This document shows, piece by piece, positions 1 through 17,464 of a DNA stretch of 64,000 nucleotides; the stretch's first letter is position 1, and each line of letters begins with the position of its first letter. The stretch spans positions 1,364,001-1,428,000 of the forward strand of contig VSJF01000008.1 in the NCBI GenBank assembly GCA_009739215.1, in the 5' to 3' direction. The DNA is from Floccularia luteovirens. Lineage: Eukaryota; Basidiomycota; Agaricomycetes; Agaricales; Squamanitaceae. The position numbers and the translations under genes are program-made. Below the pieces are notes generated by a model. The model ran no database searches. It was not told the DNA's origin and worked only from the letters and a program-made list of their open reading frames with translations.

Positions 1-1786
<1,786 letters not shown>

Positions 1787-3197
1787 CTTCAAGAATGGGG
1801 TCCATTTTCACAGTGACGCTGATATTTATATACTGTAAGGCCGAGGTTCTCCACAGAAGGCTGAAGGTAGGCCATTCAACTAGCTATCCGCATTACCCCA
1901 CGCCTGTCGATTCGAACCTGGCCATTAAGATGCAAGGAGAATCATGACTCACGATTTTCAGCCTTCTTTCCAGGAATATTGGTTTGTGAACTTCACATGC
2001 AGTTTTTGCGTGAGACACAAGACACGGATTGACAGCTATAAAAAGGGTGGTACTTCGAGCATCTGCTTATTTCTGGATCATATGGACACCCGTGTGCCAC
2101 AGGACTTCTTTTTGTACTAGTTTGGCCAAGAAGTTTCCCCCAAGTCATTAAAGCTAAAGTTGGGTAAAATGTTATAGCATGGCAGGAGTGATAGAAACTG
2201 CTTCAAATAGAGAACATCAATATGCTGGGTGGTAGAGAAGTGGCGAAGCTTGAAAAGGCAGAAATTGCACTTTGTACAATTCTTCCCACGATGTCAACAT
2301 GCACCTCATGCGGTTTTTTTATAAGACTTCACAGTTATTCATATGTAAATGGTCAGAGAAATTATTCTTGGGCTACGCATGATGGACGACAGAAAATCTA
2401 CCTATTTTTTTAATGAATGGCTGATGTGGGGAAGGCAACCCCTTTGAGTTAGATAGGGACGAAGGTTGATGGAAGAGGGGATTGTAGGCTTAGCATTCAT
2501 CGGCTATAGTTCTGAACATGTCAAATGTGATGCATAATACAAAGATGTGTACAAGCTCGAGCAGTATTATGTAGGAGATGAAAGAGAGATTGAGAGAACT
2601 AAAAGGGGAAACTAACTGTATATGACGAGACAAAGGAAAAAAATGAAAGATGTGCGTGCGCGCACAATTAATCTAATCTGAAATCATGTGAGGCAGCATA
2701 TCATGTGATGAAGAGAAACGGAAACGGAACAGAAACCACGCCCAAGGGTAGCCCGAAGGCCTACCCAACACTAACCATCAAATATCAAGGGATCCGCGTT
2801 CATAAAATCTATCTGCTCTTCTCGGAATGTATCGGGTACAGACCTAGTATCGTGTCCATCGAGTTGCATCACAAGCTATGTTCTTCAATCAATCACGCCG
2901 AGGCCAGTATTAGGAAGCACATACCTTGCTTTCCGATGTATACAGCTTCCATTCTGGGCCTGCATGGAAATGTAAACGCAAAAACAATGACCAAAGTAGA
3001 AAAAGGCTACGTTTGCTACCGAGACCATCATTCGGATCTAGCGATATCGAAAACGAGATCCAGTAATCTTGCATCATACCAGACAGTTCAATTGCAGTCG
3101 GAGTGGGATTGATCAGCCCATCGAAAATGTAGAAGATTTCGGACGAATGTGTGACTTAGGGGAATGATTGAGTATATGAACAATTATTTCGTTTGTG
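1787..3197. other. Intergenic region between the two esterase paralogues
   Basis: It holds the promoter of the first esterase. A plus-strand TATAAAAAGG at 2037-2046 has no gene I can recognise behind it. A G/A-rich stretch lies at about 2560-2720. A 135-codon open frame at 2705-3112 has no recognisable domain and no splice context. Confidence 0.5.
1825..1832 (-). promoter_or_regulatory. TATA box of the first carboxylesterase gene
   Basis: TATATAAA on the minus strand, 39 bp upstream of the ATG at 1786. The spacing implies a very short 5' leader. Confidence 0.5.
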
Positions 3198-5584
<2,387 letters not shown>

Positions 5585-6085
5585 GGGTATCTTTCTCTAG
5601 TTATACGACGTAATTTATAATCGAGAAAGTTTACACTTGGCATGGCTATGGCACGCAGAAAAGATTATTATCCAAGCGATGACTACCAAAAGGGCTCGTT
5701 TCACCCTTCAAGTTGAGGGGTAGCACAGCAGGTGCTGTCAAATTGTAGACTCAAAACAGGCTCCACTTTGGAGAGTTGGGTGCATGCATGACTTCTTTAC
5801 CTAGGCCAAGATGATTGGTATTCGGAAGAGCTGTGTAATCATAGAAAGCTAAAATTGCAATTGCACTTTATAGTAAGATTAGTTTTTTTGACTTACTTGT
5901 ACAGTACATATATCGTTTCAACCACGAAGAACCGTCGAATTGTCCGCTTGACCAGAATCGCTGAGTGATGGGTGATTACATAATTGTACAGAAAAGGAAG
6001 TTCGGATGAATTCGGAAAGGCCCGACTCGGAGGATATGGTGGTTTACGGATTTCCTTCCACAACAATTATACCTCAAAATTATCA

Positions 6086-7565
6086 ATGCTAGCAACAAGA
6101 GCGTCGGCCATTCGAAATGTTCAGCGCATCTCGCGCTCTTTTGCTACTGTTGCTAATCCAACAGGTGTCAACGTAGCTGCAGTGGATTACAACCAACCCA
6201 CTTCATCTGTGACTGTCTTGGTTAAGGCTGGGAGTCGCTACGAGACCAAGAAGGGTGTTGCGAATGCCCTTAAAAACTTTGCTTTCAAGGTTGGTATTGT
6301 TGTATCTTTCAGCTTATGTGATTTTCATCACTTTTCGTTCACCAGAGCACCTCAAAACGCTCTGCACTCGGGACGGTTCGCGAGAGCGATTTGTATGGAG
6401 GCGTCCTGTCAGCGAGTTTGTCCCGTGAATATCTCGCTTTAACAGCAGAGTTCTTGAGGGGGGATGAGTGAGTAAAGTCATTTGACTTGCATTGCCCAGC
6501 AAACTAAACGGAATAGGGAGTTTTTCGTTGACGTCCTCTCGTCATATATTTCTTCTGCTAAATTCACTCGCCATGAGTTTGAAGAATATGTAGTCAGCAT
6601 CATGGAAGGCGAAGCAGAAGCAGCCAATGCAGATCCAGCCACACATGCCATTGAACTCGCACATACTCTTGCTTTCCGTTCTGGGCTTGGCTCCTCCATT
6701 TTCCCCCCTTCTCACAACTCAATCACCGTAGCAGATGTTAAATCCTTTGCTTCTGCTGCGTTTTCAAAAGGAAATGTTGCTGTCATTGGCACTGGCATCA
6801 ACCCCACAACACTCAACAAGCTGGTTGAAACATCCTTCTCAACACTCCCTGCGTCTACGCCATTATCCACTACTGCCACTTCTTACTTTGGAGGAGAGAG
6901 TCGTATACAACACCATGGAGGTCCACAAACCGTATTTATCGGATTCGGTTCAAGTGGAAGTACCCCAGAGCTTGCTGTTCTATCTGCCCATCTTTCTACG
7001 AAACCCTCCGTCAAATGGTCACAAGGTCTTTCTCCAATTGTCAGCTCTCTTACCCAAGGCACCTCTGTACAGCCGGTACACCTGCAATACTCTGATGCTT
7101 CTTTGTTTGGCTTGTTGGTCCAAGGACAAACGGCAGCCAGTGTAAAGGAAGCAGGGAAATCAGCTGTACAAGCTTTGAAAACTGCGGCTCAGGGTATCAA
7201 AGATGAAGAGTTCAAAAAATCTGTTGCGAAGGCAAAATTCAACATTGCAAACACTTTGGAACATCGTGAGGGTTTAGTCTCTATTCTTGGCTCGAAGGTA
7301 TGTTATAAACGGGTTCAAAGATCCTTTACTAAATCAGTTTCCCAGATTTTCGCTGGGTCTACTATCTCAGCTGATGCGGCTGTATCGTCCCTGGACAACG
7401 TTAGCGCTGCCACGTTCTCGAAGGTATGTTTTGGTGTTTCCCTTATTCACCTCGTTCTTAATATCTCTATTCCAGGCCATTTCGTCACTCATTAGTACCA
7501 AACCTACTTTTGTTGCTGTTGGAGATGTGCAGTCATTGCCATATGCAGATGAGGTTTCGCTGTAG
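6086..7565 (+). CDS. QCR2: Cytochrome bc1 complex core protein 2 (mitochondrial)
   Basis: Subunit of ubiquinol-cytochrome c reductase (complex III), mitochondrial inner membrane, peptidase M16 fold without activity. Five exons: 6086-6289, 6346-6467, 6517-7297, 7346-7423, 7476-7565; introns 48-56 bp. The protein of about 420 residues starts with a mitochondrial targeting sequence (MLATRASAIRNVQRISRSFA), then VLVKAGSRYET, LRTVRES-type and LSREYLALTAEFLRG blocks of the M16 N-terminal domain, and the C-terminal M16 half. The zinc motif HxxEH is absent, as expected for core 2. The start at 6086 is chosen because it gives the targeting peptide; the longer upstream frame has no such signal. The frame is intact throughout. 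The gene converges with the methyltransferase gene at 8189. Confidence 0.9.
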
Positions 7566-8188
7566 GGCTTTGAAATTTGGTTGTAATTACGGGCTTCCTT
7601 ACCATAGACGTCTCCAAATACGTTATAAGTAGCATTTACCCTCTACAAAGTCATTCCATACATCTAGAACAAGTCCAGGTTGAAATGACGTCCAATTTTG
7701 GAATTGCTTTTTTGTTAGGAAACTTCTCATCATTATGTATCATGGGATAATTACTATAAATACTTCACAAACCACAAGTCATACATCCATTATTTATACT
7801 GATTGTTCACGACTATCAATCGCCCTGTAAGATTGATTATCTTGACTATAATGGGTTTAAGGCAATCAATTGGTTGGAATGTGAATCCGATAATCGGGGG
7901 TACGGAAGCAAATGTTTAGACGTCAGGGTTGACGTTTTCTCCCCTTTCGCGGGAAATGAAACTTATCTACGTTTGGTCATCCCTACTTTCCATGCCAGAA
8001 CCTTCAATAATGTGCTGCTTTAGGATTCCCCGTGTCCCCCAAGGTGGTCTCGGAAGTAACTGGGTATCTGCAACCCTCAGTATAGGTATGTACTAGCTAT
8101 TCGATCCGCAAAAAAGAAAACTATCATTACGTCGTCTGTATCCCACTGAACAAATCGGAGGAAAAAGCATGGAAAAAATTATGGAAAT
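7566..8188. other. Convergent 3' intergenic region
   Basis: AT-rich sequence between the 3' ends of the QCR2 and methyltransferase genes. I see no gene or clear repeat. Confidence 0.5.
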
Positions 8189-9470
8189 CTACAATCTACG
8201 TGCGTGTACAGTATGATACACTGCTACTAAACCCCCCCTAATCGTTTTCAACTCGTGTATATAAGCTTCGATGATTTCATCAACATCCCCTTGGGATAGA
8301 CCAGACTGTAACAGTACCGGCCTCACCGAATCTGCGTATCGCACATGAACCGCACGGAAAGCCCTGCCTAGACTTTGGACGACGGGATCTCCATCCCAAG
8401 GACCAATCGGGACGTATATCTCGCGCGGTGATATTTGAGTAAAATGTCCTGAGTCTGCAAGATATGAAGGGATTGAACCAGCCATTGGTTGTATTCCTCT
8501 GGCGGTGGCGAGGGCGTTATTCAATGTATTAAAAAAGTACGAAATAGCAGGTGCATGTTCAGCAGGGTCGACCCCTAGATTTGGATGGAAGGCTGCACAT
8601 CTTCCCCATTCGCACGAGAGGAAAAGACCGCCTGGCCGCAAGACCCGGGCGATTTCATTTAATACTGTTGAGTAGTTAAGAACCTGGAAACACTTTCTTA
8701 TGGATGGCAGTGTGATTTGTTGTGAATGACTTACGGCCATAGATATGCTGCGCGCATGAATAAAATCGAATGTGCCGTCACGCCACCGATAGCCATCATT
8801 AACATCATGGATTTCGAATTGAACGTTGTTCGGTGGATATCTTGTAGCAATCGGAACTAGGGGGATTGGGTTTTATATCGGGTCTCCGGGCTAAGAGAAA
8901 ATTCTTACCGATATCAAAGCCTGTAAAATGGACGTAAGGGAACTCTCGTGCCATATGCAGCACCCTAGTGGGAGAGGTTATTATCGTTGTACGGCATCGC
9001 ATGGGAAGGTTAATAGTACCATTTCCCAGTCCCTGTACATAGATCGAGGACCAGTTTTTGACGACCTGGCGATGGCGCTAGGACGTCCGGGACTGGGCCA
9101 ACGTAATTGGCGCCAATCACCCGGTTGAGGATATAATGTTGCACATTGAGCCTCTGAACGTCGAAAAAAATTCTGAGAATATTGTGGTGCCTTCCTGACT
9201 GTCGGGAGTACTTACTTCCTGCTCTGGAGTATCTGCCGGTAATGGATAGGGCGAAGTTGTGTGTGAGTGATACAATCGGCCGTTATGTTCAAGGAAGTAA
9301 GTTGGAATTTCTTCCGGCGGAATTTCGTCAACATCAGGAGGAGATCCTGTGCCATTTTCGCCGGTGGCATTATCTGCGTCAAGAATTGTTTCGATTTCGT
9401 TATTGTCTGGGGAAAGTGGTCTGGGAAGATTTGACATCGTTCTATGTTCAGGGTGCCTATGAAGGGTCAA
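8189..9470 (-). CDS. LaeA-like (UMTA-type) SAM-dependent methyltransferase
   Basis: Class I Rossmann methyltransferase related to the fungal regulator LaeA. The N-terminus is acidic and disordered with YFLEHNGRLYHSH. After a 62-nt intron (9215-9154) comes RLNVQHYILNRVIGANY, then SAM motif I (LDLCTGTGKW), FTGFDIVPIATRYPPNN, FEIHDVNDG, FDFIHARSISMA and VLRPGGLFLSCEW. The C-terminal part ends HTVHARRL. Five exons with three more short introns; all junctions keep frame. ATGs at 9470 and 9437 (MSNLP) are both possible starts. LaeA-type proteins are nuclear and act on secondary metabolism, but this family has many members in Agaricomycetes, most of unknown substrate. A VelB-type gene lies about 9 kb away. 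Confidence 0.85.
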
Positions 9471-10240
9471 GTCCTAAAATAATAAGTGCTTTATAACAGA
9501 CGGAAGGCTGTGGAATACAAATTTTCAGAGTCAGTTGAAAACATGGAATTATTCCATAGTTTAAACTGGTACAACAGTCGGCCAGCCTATCCGTAAAGCC
9601 TAGGAACATGAATGTACGCAACGTGTTAGAAATTTCGGACGGTAAAAGCATTGGGCTGATAGGCGATGCGCAGGCCTCTCTGCAAGCCCCCCCGCAGTAT
9701 TCACTTCTCAGCCCAGCTGAATTGTAATGCATTGGCACCGGAAGTACAACACGGCGTCTGCAAGGATCAAAGACCAGAGCAGTACATATGATATACTAAA
9801 TATGTCGAAGTTCGACAGGAATAAAATATACCCAACATATTAAAGCACTTGTGAAATTCCAGGAGAAGGTGATGCAGAGGATTTCCATCTGCTACAATCT
9901 CATGCGAGAATTGTTATGATCTTAACATATTGAAACAAGCCACATTTCCTAACTTTTTCAATTATTGAGTTAAGCGTGGCCTAAGTCAGATGGGATCAGA
10001 ATATCGCGAAGAACGGAACCAAATCGTGACGGAAGCAGCGTTGTCCAGGTGAATATATGGGGATGTTCACCACTCTCCTGTGCGTGGTCGCGTCATGGCC
10101 TGTGACAGATCACGTGTAGGCGTGTAATTCCCATAGTAATGATGAGTCTGTGACTTTCTGACTCAAAAGTTGCTCGATCAGATATATTAGTTGTTGTGGG
10201 TCATTACTATCGTCGAATTTCTCTCATATCATCACTGGCA
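9471..10240. other. Divergent promoter region (methyltransferase / polymerase lambda)
   Basis: Upstream region shared by the leftward methyltransferase gene and the rightward polymerase gene. A 93-codon minus-strand frame (9457-9738) is present but has no recognisable features. Confidence 0.4.
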
Positions 10241-13200
10241 ATGGACAATGAGTCTTTGGAATCATTTTTCTTGGAACAAGAATGCCGTTTAAGCATGCAA
10301 GACGAACATATTGACGCATATATTGAACGATCGTTCGCATACAAGAGAGGGTCTGTCACTCTTTCGAGTCTGCCTTTCTGGAAAGCTTATGTTGTAGATC
10401 TAGGGATGCGTTTCTTCTAGGTCCCCCACCCGTCGAAGTCGGTGTAAATAATCGCGACAAGACACCCCGTCAGGAGCATATCTCTGAAGAAACTCCACCA
10501 CAAGCACGACGCGGCGCGGACCCCAGGTGGCTTTCACGCGACTTTAATCTGAAACACAGCTAATGTATCATGAATGCAGCTATTTGGTCGCGCAGCAATA
10601 TTTAACCCTAAGTCAGCCTGAACAAAATATTGTTAGCGAAGGGTCACCAATCCATTGCAATGGGTTGGAGTGCCACATTCCCAGGTCTTCGAATTATACC
10701 GCCTTGGAATCTTCTCTACAGTCTGGCAAGACTTCACTCAATCTCAAGCGCAAAAGTATAGAAGTGGCAGTGATCGATGAATCTCCAAAAAAGAAAAGGT
10801 CCCTGACAAATAGTTCAAACGAGAGTTACGCCACATATGATATTTGTGATAATATGTAAGTTTCCGCATATCGTACTACTAATTTACTGATTTATGATAG
10901 GAACAACACCAGTGCACAAGAGGTTGGCTCCCAAAAAGCTACGAGATACGATTCTAAGACAACTCACCAGTGAGGCTGTTCTGTCTTGTTAATTTACCCA
11001 TTTTGGTTATTGTCATTAATCCAGATTTAGTGCAACGGGATATCAATACGCCGTGACTGCAATGAACCAAAGCCTTGAGGTACGCGCATTTCATTACAGT
11101 TTTGGGTACACTTCAAGATCTATCTTGTATGTCATCAGCGTGACGAAGCTCCTTCTGAGCCCCAAACAAAAGCGGAGCGTGACCATAACCTAGGATCCGC
11201 GGTCAGAAATGTAACCGAATCGAATGCAGATAACTGTGTAGCTCCAGAAAAAGTCTGCCCGTACGTGGAAATTTTCACAACAGTTACTCTGCATTCTTAT
11301 CGCGATCAACTTCAGTACTGGCGATCGCACGAAGGTGTTAGATACCTCGGGCAGTAACCCAGCAACGTCTTTGTTGAACGCTCATAACAGAGAAATGACC
11401 AAACCTGCACCCAAACAATCAAATGACATGAACAAGTTCCCTAGAACTAAATTGAAACGAATTAAAATACCACACCTTATTCCTACTGTGGCAGCTGGAC
11501 TCCCCACTTCACCAATTGAGGAATATCGGAGTGTGACAGATATGGTCGGTGTCACAGGAAAGAGGAGTTCAACTTCTCCGTCCAACAGTCTCGTTTTGGA
11601 AGTTAAGCAGCGTATTGCAAAACATGCAACCACAGATGGCCGCATAAATGCACCAAAACTTTTAATGCCTCAATTTAATTCGGAAGAAGAACTTAAAACA
11701 GAATCTCCAAGCATTGAACCTATATCCGAAGATTCTGATGTGAACCATGCGTCATTCCTGTTACATTCAAGTTCTCCGAAGTCTAGAATCGTGAACAGCG
11801 AAGAACCAAGAAAGGTGTCAAATGCGAAAGTTCAGCCTTCACTATCTAAACAGAAGAAGGGGGCTAAACTACAGAAAATGACGCCATTTCAGTATGCACA
11901 GACTTTACAGCCAAAGATTGCTGTTGTAGCCCAAAATGCTGGAAAAAAACCTGCAGCAGCGATGTTCCTACAGGGAAAGAACGTTTTTTATGTAGGGCAA
12001 GATATGCAATGGGCGTCTGAAACAACACGCGGCAGAATGGACATAGTGAGTCATTGAGTTTTTGTCTCAGAACTCTGCATACGAACAATTACTCCATCAA
12101 GATCGTGCGGCACGGTGGAAACCTTCTACCAACTTACGACTCTAAAGTTATCACTCACATCGTGACGGATGGTCATGTTAAATCGACTTTACGTGCTTTG
12201 GGATTGAACTCCCTCAACCAAATCCCGGAGCACATTCCTACTGTGACATGGAGATGGGTCCTATCCGGCATTAAAAGTGCATCCTTACTAGACAGGGCTG
12301 AGTTAGATAATAGACTTGAGGAACTTGTGTGGATGCATGCAGCATTCAGTGATCGGTTTAACGCAGGGCGTAAACGAACAATCGCCCCTATTTCTCGCAA
12401 AGGAAAAGAGAAAGCTCAATATGCTGAGGATATCAGCCATATTTCGTATGTTCAACATCACCTTCAAAGGTCTCAAGTATGAAAGTTTCAATAGATCTTT
12501 TACACCAGATGAAACGGAAAATGTGCAGAAAACCCACGACGCTCCCAAACCCGGGTTTCCAGTTCCACGATTCAATATAGGAGCCTCTCCACCAATATCC
12601 CCTCCCAGGGTTACTGCGGCAGGCCACCTACCGACTCAGAACGACGGTTCTCAAGATCCATTAGCAGAATTCTATGCACAAGCAAAGGCCCAGACTGAAA
12701 GCAGGGTGAGCTTAGATGTTATCTACAGTGGATATGCATAAACACACCCCTGCCAGTGGTCGCGTCCTGGGGAAGGTGAGGCAGAAGAAACTGACAATGA
12801 AGACGACTTCGCACCCGTGGATCTTCCTAAGCTCCAAGTCCCCAAACGTGTAAGCGTCAATGCTAAAATTAAATTATGTCCTCACAAACACGTCCTTCTT
12901 AATTTTAGGGGTGGGCTTGTGACGCCCAAATAAACGTGCCGTGCATTAATCAGGACCTAGTTGACAAGGTAATCCGTTCCCATGTATTATCAATTTTGAA
13001 TTGACTTACTTGAGCCCTTCCTCTAAAAGTTACAAGAATTGATGGAACTCCATAAGTCTAAGCCTGGTGACGAAGACCGTTGGCGCGCTTTCGCATATAA
13101 TAAATGTATGTTCATTTATTGATGGGGTTGGCTCTATTAAACGGGAAGAATATATATAAAGGTATCCGTGCTTTGCGCAACTACCCGAAACGAATCCAAT

Positions 13201-14563
13201 CATTCGGCGAGGCACGAACCATCCATGGTGTTGGAGAAAAAACGGCGAAGAAAGTCAGTCATCGGGATTTTCTATATTCAATTCATTTGAACGCATGGGT
13301 GCATAGATCGCTGAAATCCTTTCAACGGGGGAGCTCCGCAGAATTGAATTTGAGAAGACTGATGACGTGACAACGACCCGTCTCTTCCAGGGTATATACG
13401 GTGTTGGTGAGTAAGAATTTTAACTTCTTTCGTCATGTATGGGTATTAATCTATATCGACAGGACAATCGACAGCCTTCAAGTGGTATTCCGCTGGCTGC
13501 CGTACCCTCGACGACCTCAAAGACCCAAAATTTGGTGTGAATCTATCAGCTGCGCAACTAGTTGGAATTAGTTTCTATGAAGGTGATGACTACAGAATAT
13601 AGAATGATGAACCGCTATTAAATTGCGGACCGTTTCCAGACATCAACGACCGCATGCCACGGGAGGAAGCGAAGGCTATATTTGATCACATTAAACCGAT
13701 TGGTTGGGATGTTTTGAACATATCTTAACTTGGGTTCCTAAGAATTATTCTTTCAGCTTTAGATATCGATCCAAAACTATTTGTTGAGATTATGGGCAGC
13801 TACAGGAGGTAATAGGTTTAATAGAGACTTTCCATTGTCGTATATCTACTTCATCGATTGCAGGGGCAAGTCTGATTGCGGTGATATTGACATCTTGATA
13901 TCACGTCCTACAGATGACGGGGCCACGCATTCTGGTCGGTCATCCATAATGTTAATTTCATTTTCTGTTAGGAAACTGACATATCCGAAGGCGTACTGTC
14001 TCGATTACTCAAAAGCCTGCACTCCGCTGGTATACTGACGGAGGACCTTGCCCCTCCTGAGAATACAAACGGACTTGAAGCAATATATCGTGGGCTTTGC
14101 CGTCTGCCAAAAGAAGGATCACGCAGGAGGCGAATAGACTTTCTCACAGTTCCTTGGAATGTCAGAGGAGCGGCGTTACTCTACTACACCGTATGTCATT
14201 CTCTGCTCATTTCGGAGGCATTCCTCATTCTCGGTTACAGGGCGATGATATTGTATGTTTATTGAAAGTAACTTTGCGTTCTACCGCTTATGTTTTCGAA
14301 GTTCAACCGTGCCATGCGTTTAAAGGCCAATGCACTAGGGTATTCTCTGAACCAGAGAGGGCTGTTCGGCGGCGTCATACGTGATCCCCGCGATCGGCGT
14401 GTGAAATTAAATTCGGGTGAGTTCGAGTCCTTGAAATGCAAGAATTGAAGCAAAGTGAGGACATGGATTCTTAGGAACTGTAGTTGCATCTGAGACAGAA
14501 GAAGAAATTTTCCAAATCCTAGGCGTTCCTTGGCAAGAACCCCATGAGCGTGTCAGAGGTTGA
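10241..14563 (+). CDS. DNA polymerase lambda-like family X polymerase
   Basis: Gap-filling polymerase of base-excision repair and non-homologous end joining, nuclear. An N-terminal exon (MDNESLESFFLEQEC) leads through short exons to a Ser/Pro-rich linker with a basic patch (SPKKKR). A BRCT domain follows at about 11.9-12.3 kb (LQGKNVFYVG, IVRHGGNLLPTYDSKVITHIV, TWRWVLSG). Then come a helix-hairpin-helix 8-kDa domain (IRALRNYPKRIQSF, HGVGEKTAKKIAEI), the fingers helix-hairpin-helix (QGIYGVGQSTAFKWY), the pol X signature GSYRRGKSDCGDIDILIS with two catalytic Asp, RRIDFLTVP with the third Asp, and TGDD/FNRAMRLKA. It ends EEEIFQILGVPWQEPHERV. There are more than a dozen introns; frames agree at every junction I checked. 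An intron interrupts the signature after GSYRR. The BRCT domain favours lambda over beta. Confidence 0.88.
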
Positions 14564-15636
14564 CTATTCTTAGAATCGACGTGGCTGTATTCGGACAATG
14601 TGTCCAAGTTATCAGTCACGAGTATTGCAAGATGGCATCATGAAAGTTCATTTGATGACGGGTCTAAGAAATACAACCAGTAAACCCATGGTGAGAGCTC
14701 TCCACCCTCGTCACCCTCGGACTGAATGGCACCTTTATTATGTTTCATCACTTCTATACAATATGTATCAATATTAAGATTTAATCCAGAATAAATCTCC
14801 CATAATTCGAGCTATATCATTAGCGCGTGTCCATCACATGATTTCCGTGCGTCTCACTCTACTCCAGCTCAAAAGTTTGAATCGCAGATACAGTTATTGC
14901 TTATGTGGGGTTCTACTTTGTGCTGCAATCCAACCATTATGTGCACTCCAGAATACGTGAGTGGGAATTAATATATGCTTTCTTCACTACGATAATTAGA
15001 GGCTGTCTGATAAGGAATTGATAATGCAAATGCATTGCTCTGTAAAAATCTACAGAGACATCTTCTAAAACTTTGTTCTGATGTCATGACAGCCTAATGC
15101 AAAACCGGTTGCCCTGAGCTATCGGGCGTTTTACACTAATTTTGCTGCTTGGAATTCAGATAATGGCGATACGCTAGTAGAGCTGATTCTACAAGTGCCC
15201 ACCGTCGAGCGCGATAGTTACGACTGTCGATGCATATCATTAATACAAGTTCTTCCAATATGGTCTAGTTTTCTCATTCAAGTTTCGAAAGGCCTACCGT
15301 TCAACAATACTAAGCTGGTTCTAACTTCACAAGGAGGACCAGATCAACCTCAAATAAGAACTAGCTAGTAAATAGAGTGGCACAGGAGGTTCAGCAATTG
15401 TTACAATCCTCATTTGTACTGAGCTGATCAGTACCCTGCGTCAGATAGTTTCGAAACTCATAACTTAGCACTGTGATCAATTTTTATCGCAATTCAGCAA
15501 CTGCCGGGAGCAACATTAGTACATCCAAAGCAATTGAATTGTCCATGCAGAGAGATAAATAGAGCAGTTTTCATCGTTTTTCATACCCATTCCACTGTCT
15601 TCAACCCACCTCTCAATCCAAACACTCAGCTCTACA
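14564..15636. other. Intergenic region upstream of DPBB protein 1
   Basis: No gene recognised. A TATA-like GATAAATAG lies about 90 bp upstream of the next ATG and may be its promoter. Confidence 0.4.
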
Positions 15637-16141
15637 ATGCTTTTCCAAAAATCAGTTATCTCTGTTTTATCCACCTTATTCTTCTGCACTATGGTTAGTG
15701 CTTTCACTGGGGACGGTAAGGCTTTCGTGATTTTTATACGAAACCATGTTTAATATGTTTTGACAGCTACCTTCTACAACACTGGCGTGAGTACAGATGG
15801 ATAGTGAAATGAAATTGACGGTTTCATGACATCTTACAGCTTGGGGCTTGCGGAAAGACCAACAACGACAACCAATTGGTTGTGGCCCTCAATAGCAACA
15901 AGTACGGCCACGGCGAACGTTGCTTCAAGAACATCGTTGTTGAATGTACGTCAAGCCGATGATGGCTCCGTGAATAACCTTTCCAATATTGTTCATAGAT
16001 AAAGGAAAAAGCGTTACCGCTCAAGTCGTCGACAAATGCCCAGGTTGCGGCCCGAACGACATCGACCTTTCGCCAGCTGCGTTCTCGAAGTTGGCAAACA
16101 GGGACTTGGGCCGCATCAAGGTTAATTGGAGGTTCACTTAG
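15637..16141 (+). CDS. Secreted double-psi beta-barrel protein 1 (RlpA/expansin-like)
   Basis: Small secreted protein of about 118 residues. Exons 15637-15715, 15767-15786, 15840-15945, 15999-16141. The signal peptide spans MLFQKSVISVLSTLFFCTMVSA. The rest is one double-psi beta-barrel domain: GDATFYNTGLGACGKTN, LVVALNS, CFKNIVVEYKGKSVTAQVVD, CPGCGPNDIDLSPAAFSKL, RIKVNWRFT. The cysteine layout and the catalytic-type Asp residues match the barwin/RlpA-like family, which in fungi includes expansin-like and plant-interaction proteins. Activity on cell-wall glucans is possible but not shown. A tandem paralogue follows at 17465 with the same intron positions. Confidence 0.87.
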
Positions 16142-17464
16142 AGAGAATATTGCCGATAGATAGTCCTATCCTGTTAAATTGAATTTGCTATGCAATCCAT
16201 TTTCGTAATTTCTTCTCCATAAGATATCGCCAGATCCTACATGGTTCAAGAGAACAGCTAGATATTCTGTGAGAGAACCCTCGTGACGTTGTTTGTCCAA
16301 GCTTACTATGTTGTGAATTCGCCGAATTGAGCTGTTTAGCTCTGTGGGGAAGGTAATATAAACGATGATGATGCTAGGAAACCTTTAACTTCACTATTTA
16401 CTCCTTGCTTCGGTATCATCTGGGGGATTGTCGTGGTGAAGATCTGCTTTGTTGAGGTCAGCGGCTGGGCGCCAGGGATCGCACAATTCAGTTTAGCCTT
16501 GCTGCTCTTGACAAACAAGGGCAACTACACCACAATAATACTACCACCCAGGAGACTGTCATTGTCATGTTTCGTCGCTACACTCGGTGACAGTTTCTAG
16601 TTCCGTTAAAGTTCCATTTTCAGTATTACGCGTTCATCGGTGATTATATGGATTGCGCCTCAGGCTGTTCTCTAATACTCAATCTTATTTCAAACAAAAG
16701 TTGCTAAATGTAGTCAAGAATGAGGCGAGTTCTATTCCCATATGTCGTTTTACTTTGTTGTACCCCTTGTTGCTATTTTGACGGATTCATTACTAGCCTA
16801 GAAGCTTTGACTAGCATGTACTACGAAGCACAATTGATTTATCAGCACGTTCTAACACGACTACATGGCATATGGAAAGTACAGATGATGAATGAATAGA
16901 CTTTGAATAAACTTAATTCCTCGCCACACTTGGTTGCCGAAATGAACGCTTAATATATGCCACGCATATAATTAGTATATCGTAGGAGGGATGATGAAAG
17001 TCAATCCCGTGAGTGAAGGCGCTAGTTTCTTCTAGTTCCATTCTTCTTGTCATTCCGACACGGAGATCCAGCAGCCATATACATAAACAAAGTAAGCGTT
17101 CCCCCAAACTGCGATGATTACAACTTTCAAAACATAGACCTGAACGGTTTCACAAGTTTTCAATGCGGCTCTCACTGATTTTAGATTGGCCTGGCTGCTA
17201 CAACTCAGTCTTCGCCTGTATTGTTCAAGCTCAATCGCTCATTCGTCTATAGCGGTAGCAACATTCGTGGTCCTCGGAATATTCGCCGTGCAAGCCCTTG
17301 CTAGCCTTACCATTACAGTGACAGTTTCGCTGACTTAGATCTGGCGTGCATTGCGGAGACCATACCTACTGCACGCATTAAAACGAACAAGATTCGACGC
17401 AACATCCCAGACTCAAAAGCAACCAACAAGTTCCTTCGTCTACACAAACCAAGCTATCTTAACA
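16142..17464. other. Spacer between the two DPBB genes
   Basis: About 1.3 kb with no recognised gene; presumably it contains the promoter of the second copy. Confidence 0.4.

Noticed and set aside
1905..1925. GGTTCGAATCG on the minus strand, like a tRNA B box
   Set aside because: The flanking five-base T-stem does not pair and no A box, anticodon arm or acceptor stem can be drawn.
2705..3112. 135-codon plus-strand open frame
   Set aside because: No domain, no signal peptide and no splice context; basic, uneven composition; it lies between two minus-strand genes.
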